Shown here piece after piece: positions 49,170 to 60,982 of a stretch of DNA of 64,000 nucleotides. The stretch lies in the NCBI GenBank assembly GCA_963714875.1, contig CAVQQI010000008.1, positions 310,001 to 374,000 of the forward strand. Reading direction: 5' to 3'. The notes below the pieces were generated by a model that did no database searches, was not told where the DNA came from, and saw only the letters and a list, made by a program, of their open reading frames with translations. The number at the start of each line of letters is the position of its first letter. Position 1 is the first letter of the stretch. Source of the stretch: JBAOHV01 sp963714875 (GTDB lineage Bacteria > Actinomycetota > Acidimicrobiia > Acidimicrobiales > Microtrichaceae). Position numbers and translations under genes: made by a program.

Positions 49170-49640
49170 ATGCCCCGCAAGGGTCCCGCACCCCGACGCG
49201 AGCTGCTGCCCGACCCGATCTACCGGTCGGTGCTCGTGACCCAGATCGTCAACAAGATCATGCAGCGGGGCAAGCGCTCCACCGCCGAGAAGATCGTCTA
49301 CGACGCACTCACCATGATCGAGGAGAAGACCGGCACCGAGCCGATCTCCACGCTCAAGCGGGCGATCGACAACATCAAGCCCCAGCTCGAGGTGCGCAGC
49401 CGCCGGGTCGGTGGTGCCACCTACCAGGTGCCCGTCGAGGTGCGCCCCCGGCGTGCCAACACCCTGGCCATCCGCTGGACGGTCGGGTACTCCCGTCAGC
49501 GCCGTGAGCGGACCATGGCCGAGCGCCTGGCGAACGAGATCCTCGACGCATCCAACGGCGTCGGCGCATCGATGAAGCGCAAGGAAGATCTCCACAAGAT
49601 GGCCGAGTCCAACAAGGCCTTCGCCCACTACCGCTGGTGA
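49170..49640 (+). CDS. rpsG: 30S ribosomal protein S7
   Basis: 156 residues from ATG 49170, one base after the rpsL stop. [60 protein letters not shown] and [11 protein letters not shown] match S7 throughout. Assembles the 30S head and contacts the E-site. Confidence 0.97.
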   Translation: MPRKGPAPRRELLPDPIYRSVLVTQIVNKIMQRGKRSTAEKIVYDALTMIEEKTGTEPISTLKRAIDNIKPQLEVRSRRVGGATYQVPVEVRPRRANTLAIRWTVGYSRQRRERTMAERLANEILDASNGVGASMKRKEDLHKMAESNKAFAHYRW

Positions 49641-49729
49641 CGTCCTTGCCGGGCTGAACGCCCGGCTCCCGACCAGCGAGCACCCCGCAGACCCGACCCC
49701 CCACCCCTCTCCAGACGACGGATTACACG

Positions 49730-51826
49730 ATGGCTCAGTTCCCGCTCGAGCGGACCCGCAACATCGGCATCATGGCCCACATCGATGCCGGCAAGACCAC
49801 CACCACGGAGCGGATCCTCTTCTACACCGGCAAGTCCTACAAGATCGGCGAGGTCCACGACGGCGCCGCCACCATGGACTGGATGGAGCAGGAGCAGGAA
49901 CGCGGCATCACCATCACCTCCGCTGCCACGACTGCGTTCTGGACCGACTCGGTCAACTCGACCGAGTACCGCATCCAGATCATCGACACCCCCGGCCACG
50001 TCGACTTCACCGTCGAGGTCGAGCGTTCGCTCCGCGTGCTCGACGGCGCCGTCGCGGTGTTCGACGGCGTGGCGGGAGTGGAGCCCCAGACCGAGACGGT
50101 GTGGCGACAGGCCGACAACTACAACGTGCCCCGCATGTGCTTCATCAACAAGATGGACCGCACCGGCGCCGACTTCTACGCCGCGCTCGCGTCGATCAAG
50201 GACCGGTTGCAGGCGAAGGTGGCGGTCATCCAGCTGCCGATCGGTGCCGAGTCCGACTACCAGGGCATCGTCGACCTGGTCACCATGAAGGCCTGGATCT
50301 GGCAGGGCGAGGATCTCGGCGCCAGCTGGGATGTCGTCGACATCCCCGAGGACATGGCCGACCTGGCCGCGGAGTACCGCGAGCAGCTCATGGATGTGCT
50401 CGGAGAGAGCTCCGACACGATCATGGAGAAGTTCCTCGGCGAGGAGGAGATCACCCCGGCCGAGGTCCGGGTCGCGCTGCGCGAGGCGACCATCAACCAC
50501 GGCGTCGTGCCCGTGCTCAACGGCACCGCGTTCAAGAACAAGGGCGTCCAGCCCCTGCTGGACGCCATCTGCTGGTACATGCCGTCACCCGCCGAGCTGC
50601 CGCCGGTGTCCGGCGTCGACAAGAAGGGCGAGCCGGTCGAGCGCAAGCCCAGCGCGGAGGAGCCGTTCTCGGCGCTGGCGTTCAAGATCATGACCGCCCC
50701 CCACGTCGGCAAGCTCACCTACTTCCGCGTCTACTCGGGCAAGCTCGAGAAGGGCGGCACGGTGCTCAACAGCCGCTCCGGCAACAAGGAGCGCATCGGC
50801 CGGGTGCTCGAGATGCACGCGAACGAGCAGATAGAGCAGGAAGCCGTCTACGCGGGCGACATCGTGGCGGGCATCGGCCTGAAGGACACCCGCACCGGCG
50901 ACACCCTGTCGGACCCCGCCGCCCCGGTGACGCTCGAGAGCCTCGAGTTCCCCGAACCGGTCATCCAGGTCGCGGTGGAACCCAAGACCAAGGCCGACCA
51001 GGACAAGATGTCCAAGGCCCTGTACGCACTCTCCGAGGAAGATCCGACCTTCCGGGTCCAGACCGATGAGGAGACGGGCCAGACCCTGATCTCCGGCATG
51101 GGCGAGCTGCACCTCGAGGTCCTCGTCGACCGCATGATGCGTGAGTTCAAGGTCGAGGCCAACGTCGGAAAGCCGCAGGTGGCCTACCGCGAGACGATCA
51201 CCACGCCGGTCGAGCGACACACGTACCTGCACAAGAAGCAGACGGGCGGCACCGGCCAGTACGCGAAGATCATCATCGCCCTCGAGCCCTCGGGGCCCGG
51301 CGGCGGTTACGAGTTCTCCGACGAGATCTCGGGTGGTCGCATCCCCAAGGAGTACATCCCCTCGGTCGGTCACGGCGTCGTCGATGCCATGACCAACGGC
51401 ATCCTCGCCGGGTTCCAGATGGTGGACGTGAAGGTCCGCCTGCTCGACGGCGACTACCACGACGTCGACTCCTCGGAGATGGCGTTCAAGATCGCGGGAA
51501 CGATGGGCTTCAAGGAAGCCGTCCGCCAGGCCACCCCGGTCCTGCTCGAGCCGATCATGGCGGTCGAGGTCGCCACGCCCGAGGAGTACATGGGTGATGT
51601 CATCGGCGACCTGAACTCCCGCCGCGGCAAGGTCGGGCAGATGGAGCAGCGTGGCAACCTGCAGATCGTCTCGGCCGAGGTGCCGCTGTCGGAGATGTTC
51701 GGCTACTCCACCGACCTGCGGTCCAAGACCCAGGGTCGGGCGACCTACACCATGCAGTTCCACAGCTACCAGCAGACGCCGCGCAACGTCCAGGAAGAGA
51801 TCGTCGCCCGGGTCACCGGCCGCTGA
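49730..51826 (+). CDS. fusA: Translation elongation factor G
   Basis: 698 residues from ATG 49730, 89 bp after rpsG. GTPase motifs [19 protein letters not shown], switch-2 [20 protein letters not shown] and [10 protein letters not shown]; then domain II ([20 protein letters not shown]), domain IV ([15 protein letters not shown] in the form [20 protein letters not shown]) and domain V ([20 protein letters not shown]). Drives ribosomal translocation. Confidence 0.97.
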   Translation: MAQFPLERTRNIGIMAHIDAGKTTTTERILFYTGKSYKIGEVHDGAATMDWMEQEQERGITITSAATTAFWTDSVNSTEYRIQIIDTPGHVDFTVEVERSLRVLDGAVAVFDGVAGVEPQTETVWRQADNYNVPRMCFINKMDRTGADFYAALASIKDRLQAKVAVIQLPIGAESDYQGIVDLVTMKAWIWQGEDLGASWDVVDIPEDMADLAAEYREQLMDVLGESSDTIMEKFLGEEEITPAEVRVALREATINHGVVPVLNGTAFKNKGVQPLLDAICWYMPSPAELPPVSGVDKKGEPVERKPSAEEPFSALAFKIMTAPHVGKLTYFRVYSGKLEKGGTVLNSRSGNKERIGRVLEMHANEQIEQEAVYAGDIVAGIGLKDTRTGDTLSDPAAPVTLESLEFPEPVIQVAVEPKTKADQDKMSKALYALSEEDPTFRVQTDEETGQTLISGMGELHLEVLVDRMMREFKVEANVGKPQVAYRETITTPVERHTYLHKKQTGGTGQYAKIIIALEPSGPGGGYEFSDEISGGRIPKEYIPSVGHGVVDAMTNGILAGFQMVDVKVRLLDGDYHDVDSSEMAFKIAGTMGFKEAVRQATPVLLEPIMAVEVATPEEYMGDVIGDLNSRRGKVGQMEQRGNLQIVSAEVPLSEMFGYSTDLRSKTQGRATYTMQFHSYQQTPRNVQEEIVARVTGR

Positions 51827-51956
51827 TCCATCCGGGTCCGTACGGGCACTAACCTCACCACTCTGCCCGGCCCCGGTCCAGCAGACAGCAAGTCCCACCA
51901 AGTCAACACACCGCAGTCACCCAGTCGTCACTGCAGCAAGAAAGGCAATCCAGACC

Positions 51957-53144
51957 ATGGCCAAGGAGAAGTTCGAGCGGGACAAGCCGCACGTCAACGT
52001 CGGGACGATGGGTCACGTCGACCACGGCAAGACGACCCTGACGGCTGCCATCAGCAAGACCCTCACCGATCGCGTGCCGGGCAACAGCGCCACGGCCTTC
52101 GAGAACATCGACAAGGCCCCCGAGGAGCGCGAGCGCGGCATCACGATCAACGTCTCGCACGTCGAGTACGTGACCGACAAGCGCCACTACGCGCACGTCG
52201 ACATGCCCGGTCACGCCGACTACATCAAGAACATGATCACCGGTGCGGCCCAGGTCGACGGCGCCATCCTCGTGGTGGACGCCGCTCAGGGTGCAGCTCC
52301 CCAGACCCGTGAGCACGTCGTGCTCGCCCGTCAGGTCGGTGTGCCCGCGATCATCGTGGCGCTCAACAAGTGCGACACCGTCGACGACGAAGAGCTGCTC
52401 GAGCTCGTCGAGATGGAGGTCCGCGAGCTGCTGGACCAGTACGAGTTCCCCGGCGACGACACCCCGGTCATCAAGGTCTCCGCGCTGAAGGCACTCGAAG
52501 GTGACCCCGAGGCGGCGGACCAGATCATGGAGCTCATGGCAGCGGTCGACGAGTACGTGCCGGAGCCCGAGCGCGACCTCGACAAGCCCTTCCTGATGCC
52601 CATCGAGGACGTCTTCTCCATCACGGGGCGTGGCACCGTGGTGACCGGCAAGATCGAGCAGGGTGTGGTCCACACGGGCGACGACCTCGAGATCGTCGGA
52701 CTGAAGAAGACCCAGAAGACCACCTGCACGGGTGTCGAGATGTTCCGCAAGCTCCTCGACGAGGGTCAGGCCGGCGACAACATCGGTGCACTGCTGCGTG
52801 GCATCGACAAGGAAGAGGTGCAGCGCGGACAGGTGCTCGCCAAGCCCGGCTCGATCACCCCGCACACCGACTTCGAGGCGCAGGTCTACGTGCTGACGAA
52901 GGAAGAGGGCGGTCGTCACAAGCCGTTCCAGTCCAACTACCGTCCGCAGTTCTACTTCCGGACGACCGACGTGACCGGCACGATCACCCTTCCCGAGGAC
53001 ACCCAGATCTGCATGCCCGGTGACAACACCGCGGTGACGGTCGAGCTCATCGCTCCCATCGCAATGGACGACGGACTGAAGTTCGCCATCCGTGAAGGCG
53101 GTCGTACCGTCGGCGCTGGGCGGGTCACCAAGATCCTCAAGTGA
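51957..53144 (+). CDS. tuf: Translation elongation factor Tu
   Basis: 395 residues from ATG 51957, with AAAGG upstream and 130 bp after fus[21 protein letters not shown], then [12 protein letters not shown], effector region ([20 protein letters not shown]), [20 protein letters not shown] and NKCD. Domains II-III are complete ([26 protein letters not shown] [36 protein letters not shown]). Delivers aminoacyl-tRNA. Confidence 0.97.
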   Translation: MAKEKFERDKPHVNVGTMGHVDHGKTTLTAAISKTLTDRVPGNSATAFENIDKAPEERERGITINVSHVEYVTDKRHYAHVDMPGHADYIKNMITGAAQVDGAILVVDAAQGAAPQTREHVVLARQVGVPAIIVALNKCDTVDDEELLELVEMEVRELLDQYEFPGDDTPVIKVSALKALEGDPEAADQIMELMAAVDEYVPEPERDLDKPFLMPIEDVFSITGRGTVVTGKIEQGVVHTGDDLEIVGLKKTQKTTCTGVEMFRKLLDEGQAGDNIGALLRGIDKEEVQRGQVLAKPGSITPHTDFEAQVYVLTKEEGGRHKPFQSNYRPQFYFRTTDVTGTITLPEDTQICMPGDNTAVTVELIAPIAMDDGLKFAIREGGRTVGAGRVTKILK

Positions 53145-53181
53145 GCTGAGCCGCTCTCCGAGCGGACATCAGATGCTGTTG

Positions 53182-53209
53182 CGAAGGGCGCCCCTCGGGG
53201 CGCCCTTCG
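53182..53209 (+). terminator. tuf terminator
   Basis: CGAAGGGCGCCCC (53182-53194) pairs with GGGGCGCCCTTCG (53197-53209); effectively a 12-bp stem with a 4-base loop, 37 bp after the tuf stop. Separates the str operon from the lipoprotein gene and rpsJ. Confidence 0.8.
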
Positions 53210-53295
53210 ACGCGTGGCGGCGGGTCGGGGTGTACGCTCCGGCGGCGGGCTCGACGGCTCGCATCAACGGGGGCGAACAAGTGGGGGAGCACATC

Positions 53296-54117
53296 ATGGG
53301 GAAGATCTCTGTCAGAGCGCGGGTGAGTGTGGTGCTGGCGGCGGTGACCGCCGTGTCGATCGCCTGCGCGCCGGCTCCGACGCCGCCGACGACCACGACC
53401 ACCACGTCGACCACGTCGACGACGGCACCGACGACGTCGACGTCGACGACCAGCACCACCTCGACCACGAGCACCACGTCGACCACCAGCACGACCTCGA
53501 CGACGAGCACCACCTCGACCACGTCGACCACGAGCACCACGTCGACCCTGCCTCCCGGACCCACGTACACGCCCACGTCGCTGTTGTGCCGAACCGTGGC
53601 TTCGATCTCGACCAGCTTCGACGGGCTCGAGAACGGCGTCACCTCGCTCGCGCCCGGCACCGTGGCGTCGGGAGCGACGTTCCAGGTGACGCTCACCCCC
53701 GACCCGATCGACGTGCCGACGTCGGGCGGCGGATTCGCCATCCAGAACCTGAACAACGTGCGGGTGCGATTCGCGGTGCCGGTCGGCGCCGAGTTCGTGT
53801 CGGCGACGCTCAGCGGCGGCTCGAACCTGGGTAGCGGCACACCGACGGTGAGCCAGACCTCGCCGGGCGTCGTGACCCTGCTCGTCCCCGGCCAGCTCGC
53901 ACCGGGCTCGACCGCCGTGCTCCCGACCGTGACCGCGACGCTCCGGGCAACCGGCGCCCCCGGTACCGTGCTCGACGCCCGCCTGTCCGGCTCGAGCTAC
54001 GACAACCCGTCCATCTCGTTCAACGCCGTGGTGCGCGTGCTCTTCGCGAACGTGACCGGCGTGACGAACTGCTACGCGCCGGCCAACCCGGTGGTGGCCA
54101 GCACGACGATCATCTGA
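53296..54117 (+). CDS. Putative lipoprotein with Thr/Ser repeat, inserted between tuf and rpsJ
   Basis: 273 residues from ATG 53296. A basic start and hydrophobic helix end in AVSIAC (lipobox-like), giving Cys24 as lipidation site. A long TTSTTS repeat (residues ~31-85) is followed by a ~185-residue beta-rich exported domain: [81 protein letters not shown] do not recognise the domain. The repeat here is in frame, unlike those at 814 and 11391-12849. Its position between tuf and rpsJ, which are usually adjacent, is unusual. Confidence 0.75.
   Translation: MGKISVRARVSVVLAAVTAVSIACAPAPTPPTTTTTTSTTSTTAPTTSTSTTSTTSTTSTTSTTSTTSTTSTTSTTSTTSTTSTLPPGPTYTPTSLLCRTVASISTSFDGLENGVTSLAPGTVASGATFQVTLTPDPIDVPTSGGGFAIQNLNNVRVRFAVPVGAEFVSATLSGGSNLGSGTPTVSQTSPGVVTLLVPGQLAPGSTAVLPTVTATLRATGAPGTVLDARLSGSSYDNPSISFNAVVRVLFANVTGVTNCYAPANPVVASTTII
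53386..53552 (+). repeat. ACG/ACC/TCG tandem codon repeat (Thr-Thr-Ser)
   Basis: About 55 codons of nearly pure Thr/Ser encoded by ACG, ACC, TCG and AGC in 9-base units, in the lipoprotein gene. Serves as a wall-spanning flexible linker; a place where copy-number change or sequencing error is easy. Confidence 0.85.
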
Positions 54118-54174
54118 GCGGAGGGGCGTGGGCGCCCGGCCCCGCCATCGCACAGCGTCGCACCTGCGACGAGA

Positions 54175-54204
54175 TTGGATCGGCCGACGGGCGGTTGCTA
54201 CATT
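54175..54204 (+). promoter_or_regulatory. rpsJ promoter candidate
   Basis: TTGGAT at 54175-54180, 18-bp spacer, TACATT at 54199-54204. An 8-bp inverted repeat (GCGGTTGC at 54191-54198 and GCAACCGC at 54207-54214) brackets the -10 box and could be an operator. Confidence 0.5.
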
Positions 54205-54295
54205 GCGCAACCGCTCGCTTCGGCCGAGCACGCAGCTTGACAGTCGATGAAGCCCGTCCGTCGCCGTCGTGGTGACGAGCCCAGAAGGAAGTTCC

Positions 54296-54616
54296 ATGGC
54301 AGCAGACCAGAAGATCCGCATCCGTCTGAAGGCGTACGACCACGAGGTCATCGACCAGTCGACCAAGAAGATCGTCGAGACGGTCACCCGGACCCAGGCG
54401 AAGGTGCGCGGGCCGGTCCCGCTGCCCACCGAGAAGCACCGCTTCACCGTCATCCGGTCGCCGCACAAGGACAAGGACTCCCGCGAGCACTTCGAGATGC
54501 GGATCCACAAGCGCCTGATCGACATCATCGAGCCGTCACCGAAGACCGTCGACTCGCTCCAGCGGCTCGATCTGCCGGCCGGGGTCGACATCGAGATCAA
54601 GATCCAGGACGCCTGA
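54296..54616 (+). CDS. rpsJ: 30S ribosomal protein S10
   Basis: 106 residues from ATG 54296 (AGAAGGAA upstream). [60 protein letters not shown]. Part of the 30S head, also the NusE transcription factor. Separated from rplC by 352 bp, unlike the usual compact S10 operon. Confidence 0.97.
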   Translation: MAADQKIRIRLKAYDHEVIDQSTKKIVETVTRTQAKVRGPVPLPTEKHRFTVIRSPHKDKDSREHFEMRIHKRLIDIIEPSPKTVDSLQRLDLPAGVDIEIKIQDA

Positions 54617-54968
54617 GCCGTCACCTCCCGGGGCACGACTGCAGATTTGGTCGGACAGTGACCCGCTGCTAGTCTCTCCCGGTCGTCACGAGCGTTCGTT
54701 CGCACGTGAGATTCACTCCCCGTCGCAGCATCCACCGGCTGCCCTGTTCAGGGCCCCGGAGACGCTGTGCCACGAGGCTTCGTATCAATCGACGTCCGTG
54801 TAGGCCGGTCCGACTCGTTCGGATCGGAACCGCCCGGCACAACCGAGACGCCGCTCCGCCAGGCCCGCCTGTGCGGAGCGCTCGCGTGAGCGGCACTTCC
54901 GCACGATGGTCCCCCGGGGCCGGCAGGTGGGGGGATCCGTCGGAACCACGCCAAAGGACAGAGCCACC
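54617..54968 (+). promoter_or_regulatory. 352-bp gap: rplC operon promoter and long untranslated leader
   Basis: No gene is visible. TTGGTC at 54647-54652, 17-bp spacer and TAGTCT at 54670-54675 form a plausible promoter, leaving a leader of ~285 nt before rplC. The leader is GC-rich with many short hairpins and may carry autoregulation by an operon protein, as L4 does in E. coli; no known leader motif was recognised. Confidence 0.5.
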
Positions 54969-55631
54969 ATGGCGAAGAAAGCAATCGTAGGAGAGAAGCT
55001 GGGGATGACCCAGGTGTGGGACGACGCCAACAACGTCGTGCCCGTCACCGTGCTGCGCGTCACGCCGGCAAGGGTCGTCCAGCTCCGTACACCGGAGCGC
55101 GACGGGTACAGCGCGCTCCAGGTGACGTACGGCAACAAGGACGCACGCAAGCTGACCAAGCCGCTCGCCGGCCAGTACGCAGCCGCAGGGGTCGACCCCG
55201 GCGTCAGGCTCGTCGAGCTCCGTCTCGATGACGTCGGCGAGTACCAGGTCGGCCAGGAGCTCGCCGCCGACCTGTTCGCCGCCGGCGAGCAGGTCGACGT
55301 GACCGCGGTCAGCAAGGGCAAGGGCTTCGCCGGCGTCATGAAGCGCCACGGATTCGCCGGCGCACCGGCGTCCCACGGCGCCCACCGGGTGCACCGCAAG
55401 CCCGGCGCCATCGGCCAGTGCGCCACACCGTCCCGGGTCTTCAAGGGCATGAGGATGGCCGGCCGCATGGGCTCGGAGCAGGTCACCACCCTGAACCTGG
55501 AAGTGGTCAGCGCCGATGTCGAGCGTGGCCTGGTGCTCGTCAAGGGTTCGGTGCCCGGCCCCCGCGGGGGCGTCGTGATCATTCGCAACGCGGTCAAGGC
55601 CCGCGCTGCTGCCAAGGGAGGTGCGGCCTGA
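54969..55631 (+). CDS. rplC: 50S ribosomal protein L3
   Basis: 220 residues from ATG 54969. [60 protein letters not shown] with the conserved Gln, and [20 protein letters not shown]. Near the peptidyl-transferase centre. Stop shares a base with the rplD start. Confidence 0.97.
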   Translation: MAKKAIVGEKLGMTQVWDDANNVVPVTVLRVTPARVVQLRTPERDGYSALQVTYGNKDARKLTKPLAGQYAAAGVDPGVRLVELRLDDVGEYQVGQELAADLFAAGEQVDVTAVSKGKGFAGVMKRHGFAGAPASHGAHRVHRKPGAIGQCATPSRVFKGMRMAGRMGSEQVTTLNLEVVSADVERGLVLVKGSVPGPRGGVVIIRNAVKARAAAKGGAA

Positions 55632-56272
55632 TGCCGTCCGTGAAGGTCCACTCCCGTTCCGGCGCCGAGCAGGGTCAGGTCGAGCTGTCCGACTCCGTGT
55701 TCGGCATCGAGCCGAACGTGCCGGTCATGCACCAGGTGGTCGTCGCCCAGCTGGCCGCCAAGCGGGCAGGTACGCAGTCCACGAAGACCCGCTCCGAGGT
55801 GCGCGGCGGCGGCGCCAAGCCGTGGAAGCAGAAGGGCACGGGTCGAGCCCGGGCCGGCACCATCCGTGCGCCGCAGTGGCGCGGCGGTGGCGTCGCGCTG
55901 GGTCCCAAGCCCCGCAAGTACGACCAGAAGACCCCCAAGAAGATGAAGCGACTCGCGCTCGCCTCCGCACTGTCGGACCGAGCCGCCGATGACAAGGTCA
56001 TCGTGGTCGGCCAGTGGGACTTCGACGTCCCCAGCACCAAAGCAGCGGTTGCTGCGCTCGCGGCGCTCGGCGTCACCGGCCGGTCGCTCGTCGTGATCGA
56101 TCCGGCGGACACCACCGCCCGGCGCAGCTTCAACAACCTGCCCGAGGTCCACGTGATCGCCCCCGGCGAACTCAACACCTACGACGTGCTCGTGAGCGAC
56201 TACGTCGTGTTCACCGAGGCCACCCTGCCGGGAGCGGCGGCCGGGTCCACCGAGAAGGAGGCCGCATCATGA
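55631..56272 (+). CDS. rplD: 50S ribosomal protein L4
   Basis: 213 residues from ATG 55631. [20 protein letters not shown], the exit-tunnel loop (EVRGGGAKPWKQKGTGRARA, then GTIRAPQWRGGGVALGPKPR) and a conserved C-terminal fold ending in NTYDVLVSDYVVFTEATL. In other bacteria L4 also represses this operon. Overlaps rplW (ATGA). Confidence 0.96.
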   Translation: MPSVKVHSRSGAEQGQVELSDSVFGIEPNVPVMHQVVVAQLAAKRAGTQSTKTRSEVRGGGAKPWKQKGTGRARAGTIRAPQWRGGGVALGPKPRKYDQKTPKKMKRLALASALSDRAADDKVIVVGQWDFDVPSTKAAVAALAALGVTGRSLVVIDPADTTARRSFNNLPEVHVIAPGELNTYDVLVSDYVVFTEATLPGAAAGSTEKEAAS

Positions 56273-56568
56273 AGGATCCCCGCGATGTCATCCTGCGACC
56301 GGTGGTGAGCGAGAAGTCCTACGGGCTCCTCGACACCGGTGTGTACACCTTCGAGGTCGCCCCCGGCGCATCCAAGCCGGAGATCCGCGACGCCGTCCAG
56401 GCCATCTGGCCCGGCGTCAAGGTCACCAGCGTGAACACGCTCAACCGCAAGGGCAAGCGCAAGCGCAACCGCCGCCAGCCCACCTTCGGCAGCCGGCCAG
56501 ACGTCAAGCGCGCCATCATCACCCTGTCGGGTGAGGGTGATCAGATCGACCTGTTCGAGGTGAAGTGA
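56269..56568 (+). CDS. rplW: 50S ribosomal protein L23
   Basis: 99 residues from ATG 56269. [60 protein letters not shown]. Sits at the tunnel exit and binds trigger factor and SRP. One base before rplB. Confidence 0.96.
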   Translation: MKDPRDVILRPVVSEKSYGLLDTGVYTFEVAPGASKPEIRDAVQAIWPGVKVTSVNTLNRKGKRKRNRRQPTFGSRPDVKRAIITLSGEGDQIDLFEVK

Positions 56569-56569
56569 C

Positions 56570-57407
<838 letters not shown>

Positions 57408-57424
57408 TCTGAGCGAGGAATCTG

Positions 57425-57709
57425 ATGCCACGCAGCCTCAAGAAGGGCCCCTTCGTCGATGACCACCTGCTCAAGAAGGTGGACGTCCTCAACGAGCAGG
57501 GCCAGAAGACCGTCATCAAGACCTGGTCGCGCCGTTCCACGATCATCCCCGACATGATCGGCCACACGATCGCGGTGCACGACGGCCGCAAGCACGTCCC
57601 GGTGTACGTCACCGAGGCCATGGTCGGACACAAGCTGGGCGAGTTCGCCCCCACCCGGACCTTCAAGTTCCACGCCGGGCAGGAAAAGGGCGCGAAGGGA
57701 CGTCGGTGA
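57425..57709 (+). CDS. rpsS: 30S ribosomal protein S19
   Basis: 94 residues from ATG 57425 (GAGCGAGGA upstream). [60 protein letters not shown]. Shares its last base with the rplV start. Confidence 0.97.
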   Translation: MPRSLKKGPFVDDHLLKKVDVLNEQGQKTVIKTWSRRSTIIPDMIGHTIAVHDGRKHVPVYVTEAMVGHKLGEFAPTRTFKFHAGQEKGAKGRR

Positions 57710-58425
57710 TGGCAACGATCACACGCGACGAGCGCAAGACGAACGAGCGACCCGGTGTACGGGCGCAGCACCGTCACGCCCGCTTCTCGGCCTACAAGGC
57801 CCGTGAGGTGCTCAACCTCATCCGCGGCAAGTCCGTCATGGAAGCCCGCACCATCCTCGAGTTCTGCAACCGTGAGGCTGCCGAGGTCGTCATGAAGGTG
57901 CTGGACTCCGCTGTGGCGAACGCCGGCAACAACAACGACATCCCGCCGGACGAGTTGTTCGTCGCAGCGTGCTACGCCGACGAAGGTCCCACGATGAAGC
58001 GGTGGCGCCCCCGGGCACGTGGTCGTGCGACCCGCATCCGCAAGCGCACCTGTCACATCACGGTGATCGTCGGGCGCTACGACCGGGACGAGCTCGACCG
58101 GATGCGTGAGCGTCTGGCCAGCAAGGGCCGCACCACGGCCGACCCCAGCGCCGCGCGCGCTCGGCGCGTCGCCCGCAGCCGCGCCGGCGCCGCGACCACC
58201 GACGACGAGTCGGTCGACGAGGCGGCGACAGCGGCCGAGGCCGAGGAGGCCATCGTCGACGAGCTGGCGACCGAGGCCACGGTGACCGAGGAGTTCGCCG
58301 AGACCGCGACCACCGACGCTGCCGACGAGACCGAGGCCGCCGACGAGGCGGAGCACGACGATGCCGACACCGCTGAGGCAGTCGCCGAAGCGACCGACGC
58401 CGAGACCGACAAGAAGGACGACTGA
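57709..58425 (+). CDS. rplV: 50S ribosomal protein L22 with long acidic tail
   Basis: 238 residues from ATG 57709; a GTG just before (57706) is also in frame. Core L22 is residues ~1-130 ([60 protein letters not shown]). The normal protein stops near here at ~115-130 residues. A tail of ~105 residues follows, rich in Ala, Thr, Glu and Asp ([20 protein letters not shown] and so on), in frame. Similar tails occur on L10 and S3 in this window. Confidence 0.94.
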   Translation: MATITRDERKTNERPGVRAQHRHARFSAYKAREVLNLIRGKSVMEARTILEFCNREAAEVVMKVLDSAVANAGNNNDIPPDELFVAACYADEGPTMKRWRPRARGRATRIRKRTCHITVIVGRYDRDELDRMRERLASKGRTTADPSAARARRVARSRAGAATTDDESVDEAATAAEAEEAIVDELATEATVTEEFAETATTDAADETEAADEAEHDDADTAEAVAEATDAETDKKDD

Positions 58426-59392
58426 TGGGCCAGAAGGTCAATCCCTACGGCTTCCGCCTCGGTGTCACGACCGACTGGAAGTCCCGCTGGTTCGCCACCC
58501 GTGAGGAGTACGTCGACTACCTCATCGAGGACTGGAAGATCCGCGACTACCTCATGAACAAGCTCCCGAACGCGGCGATCAGCCGTGTCGACATCGAGCG
58601 GACCCGGGACCGGTTGCGCATCGATGTGCACACCGCCCGCCCCGGCATCGTGATCGGTCGGCGAGGCGCCCAGGCCGACGAGCTGCGCGCGGACCTCACG
58701 AAGATGACGGGCAATCCCAAGGTCCAGCTCAACATCCAGGAGATCAAGCAGCCCGAGCTCGACGCCGCGCTGATCGCCCAGGGGACCGCCGACCAGCTGG
58801 CCAACCGGGTCGCGTTCCGGCGGGCCATGAAGCGTGCGGTGCAGAACGCCCAGAAGGCTGGTGCGCTCGGCATCCGCGTGCAGTGCTCGGGTCGCCTCGG
58901 CGGCTCGGAGATGGCCCGCACGGAGTGGTACCGCGAGGGTCGGGTGCCGCTGCACACGCTCCGCGCCGACATCGACTACGGCTTCCGTGAGGCCAAGACC
59001 AGCTACGGCCGTATCGGCGTGAAGGTCTGGATCTACAAGGGCGACATCCTGCCCTACAAGAGCACCGACGAGCAGAAGATCGCCAAGGAAGCTGCGATGG
59101 CGGTCGGCGACACGGCCGGCACGGAGCGTCCCCGGGTGGTGTCCACCCGTCCGGCCGCCCCGGCTCCCGCCGCAGCCTGCTCCTGCTGCACCTGCTGCGG
59201 CCCCCGAGGCTGCGGCACCCGAGGCCGCGACGGCCCCTGCTGGCGGCGCCGGAGGCCGAAGAGGAGATCAAGCCCCTCATCGGTGAGGCTGATCCCGAGT
59301 TCGAGCGCCTGCTCGCCGAGGAGGAGGAGATCGAACGCTCCACCCGCGAGCACCACGAGACTCCCCACTTCCGCCCCGGGGACGGTGACTGA
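58425..59392 (+). CDS. rpsC: 30S ribosomal protein S3 with acidic tail, two frame changes
   Basis: ATG 58425 gives complete S3 domains ([22 protein letters not shown] domain [40 protein letters not shown]) to ~59165. Then an Ala/Pro linker ([20 protein letters not shown]) is in the +1 frame from ~59171, and an acidic tail ([20 protein letters not shown] to [11 protein letters not shown] at 59390-59392) is in the +2 frame from ~59245. Total length is 3n+2, as two one-base insertions would give. The repaired protein is ~321 residues, ~90 longer than E. coli S3. Confidence 0.88.
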
Positions 59393-59394
59393 TC

Positions 59395-59811
59395 ATGTTG
59401 ATGCCCAAGAAGGTCAAGCACCGCAAGACCCATCGTGGTCGCACCACCGGCAACGCGAAGGGCGCCACCGAGCTGAACCACGGCCAGTACGGCATCCAGG
59501 CGTTGGAGCCCGGGTGGATCACCGCTCGCCAGATCGAGGCGTCTCGTATCGCCATGACCCGCCACATCAAGCGTGGCGGCAAGGTCTGGATCAACGTGTT
59601 CCCCGACAAGCCGGTCACCCAGAAGCCCGCCGAGACCCGCATGGGTTCGGGCAAGGGCAACCCGGAGCGATGGGTGGCCGTCGTCCGTCCCGGACGTGTG
59701 CTGTTCGAGCTCACCTACCCCGACGAGGCAACCGCTCGTGGGGCACTGAACCGGGCGATCCAGAAGCTGCCGATCAAGGCTCGAATCATCAGCAGGGAGG
59801 AGTCGTTCTGA
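59395..59811 (+). CDS. rplP: 50S ribosomal protein L16
   Basis: 138 residues from ATG 59395. [60 protein letters not shown]. Binds near the A-site tRNA. Stop shares a base with rpmC. Confidence 0.97.
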   Translation: MLMPKKVKHRKTHRGRTTGNAKGATELNHGQYGIQALEPGWITARQIEASRIAMTRHIKRGGKVWINVFPDKPVTQKPAETRMGSGKGNPERWVAVVRPGRVLFELTYPDEATARGALNRAIQKLPIKARIISREESF

Positions 59812-60032
59812 TGGCCAAGCTCGTAGCACGAGACCTGGGCGACACCGAGCTCATCAACCGGATCGGCGAGGAGAAGGACCGGCTGTTCAAGCTGAGGTTC
59901 CAGCTCGCGACGGGCCAGCTCGAGAACTTCTCCCGGCTCTCCCAGACCAAGAGGGACATCGCACGGCTCACCACCGAGCTCCGTGCCCGTGAGATCGCAG
60001 CGGCTGAAGCCGCTGCAGGAGGTGAGGCGTGA
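59811..60032 (+). CDS. rpmC: 50S ribosomal protein L29
   Basis: 73 residues from ATG 59811. Two-helix protein: [40 protein letters not shown]. The C-terminal [13 protein letters not shown] is a short Ala/Glu extension. Located beside the tunnel exit. Confidence 0.95.
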   Translation: MAKLVARDLGDTELINRIGEEKDRLFKLRFQLATGQLENFSRLSQTKRDIARLTTELRAREIAAAEAAAGGEA

Positions 60033-60310
60033 TGAGCGAGACCGCTCCGACGACGCCGGAACGCAGCGCCCGCAAGGTGCGTGAGGGAATCGTCACCTCT
60101 GACAAGATGGACCGTACCGCCGTGGTGACGGTCACCGAGCGGGTGCGTCACACCCGCTACAACAAGACCGTCCAGCGGGCGAAGAAGCTCTACGTGCACG
60201 ACGAGACCAACGATCTCCACGACGGTGATCGGGTCCGCGTCATGGAGACCCGGCCGACGTCGAAGCTGAAGCGCTGGCGTGTGGTCGAGGTCCTGGAGCG
60301 TGCACGATGA
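60032..60310 (+). CDS. rpsQ: 30S ribosomal protein S17
   Basis: 92 residues from ATG 60032 (a GTG at 60029 is possible). [62 protein letters not shown]-fold, binds 16S rRNA. Overlaps rplN by 4 bp (ATGA). Confidence 0.96.
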   Translation: MSETAPTTPERSARKVREGIVTSDKMDRTAVVTVTERVRHTRYNKTVQRAKKLYVHDETNDLHDGDRVRVMETRPTSKLKRWRVVEVLERAR

Positions 60311-60675
60311 TCCAGCAGGAGACCCGACTCCGGGTGGCCGACAACTCCGGGGCACGAGAGGTGCTCGTGATCAAGGTGTTGGGCGGCTCCAAGCGACGCT
60401 ACGCGACGATCGGCGACGTCATCGTTGCCACCGTCAAGGATGCGCTCCCGGGCGCGGCGGTCAAGAAGGGCGAGGTCGTCCGGTGTGTGATCGTGCGTGT
60501 CAAGAAGGAGCGCCGCCGTGCTGACGGCAGCTACATCCGTTTCGACGAGAACGCAGCAGTGCTCATCAACGAGCAGCGTCAGCCGCGAGGCACCCGCATC
60601 TTCGGCCCGGTCGGTCGTGAGCTGCGTGAGAAGAAGTTCATGCGCATCGTCTCGCTCGCTCCGGAGGTGATCTGA
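60307..60675 (+). CDS. rplN: 50S ribosomal protein L14
   Basis: 122 residues, exactly the usual length. [60 protein letters not shown]. Forms part of the intersubunit bridge. Confidence 0.97.
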   Translation: MIQQETRLRVADNSGAREVLVIKVLGGSKRRYATIGDVIVATVKDALPGAAVKKGEVVRCVIVRVKKERRRADGSYIRFDENAAVLINEQRQPRGTRIFGPVGRELREKKFMRIVSLAPEVI

Positions 60676-60676
60676 G

Positions 60677-60982
60677 ATGAAGATCCGAAAGGGTGACCAC
60701 GTCCGTGTGCTCACGGGGAAGTTCCGTGGCAAGGAAGGTGAGGTCATGTCGGTCATGCCGAAGACCAACAAGGTGATCATCGACGGCGTGAACGTCGCCA
60801 AGCGGCACCAGAAGCCGACCCGTGCCATGCAGCAGGGCGGGATCATCGACAAGGCGATGCCGATCGATGCGTCCAACGTGGCGCTGATCGACTCGGACGG
60901 GTCCACCACTCGTGTGGGCTACCGGATCGACGACGACGGAACGAAGTCCCGTATCGCACGCGGCAGCGGAGGTGTGCTGTGA
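60677..60982 (+). CDS. rplX: 50S ribosomal protein L24
   Basis: 101 residues. KOW motif [22 protein letters not shown] and [20 protein letters not shown]. Early assembly protein of the 50S. Overlaps rplE (GTGA). Confidence 0.96.
   Translation: MKIRKGDHVRVLTGKFRGKEGEVMSVMPKTNKVIIDGVNVAKRHQKPTRAMQQGGIIDKAMPIDASNVALIDSDGSTTRVGYRIDDDGTKSRIARGSGGVL

Noticed and set aside
53386..53552. Tandem repeat considered as a CRISPR array or satellite
   Set aside because: Units are 9-base Thr/Ser codons in a signal-bearing gene, with no spacers.
58425..60032. One 535-codon S3-L16-L29 fusion
   Set aside because: The long frame runs through rplP out of frame and ends in rpmC; S3 and L16 each have proper ends in their own frames.
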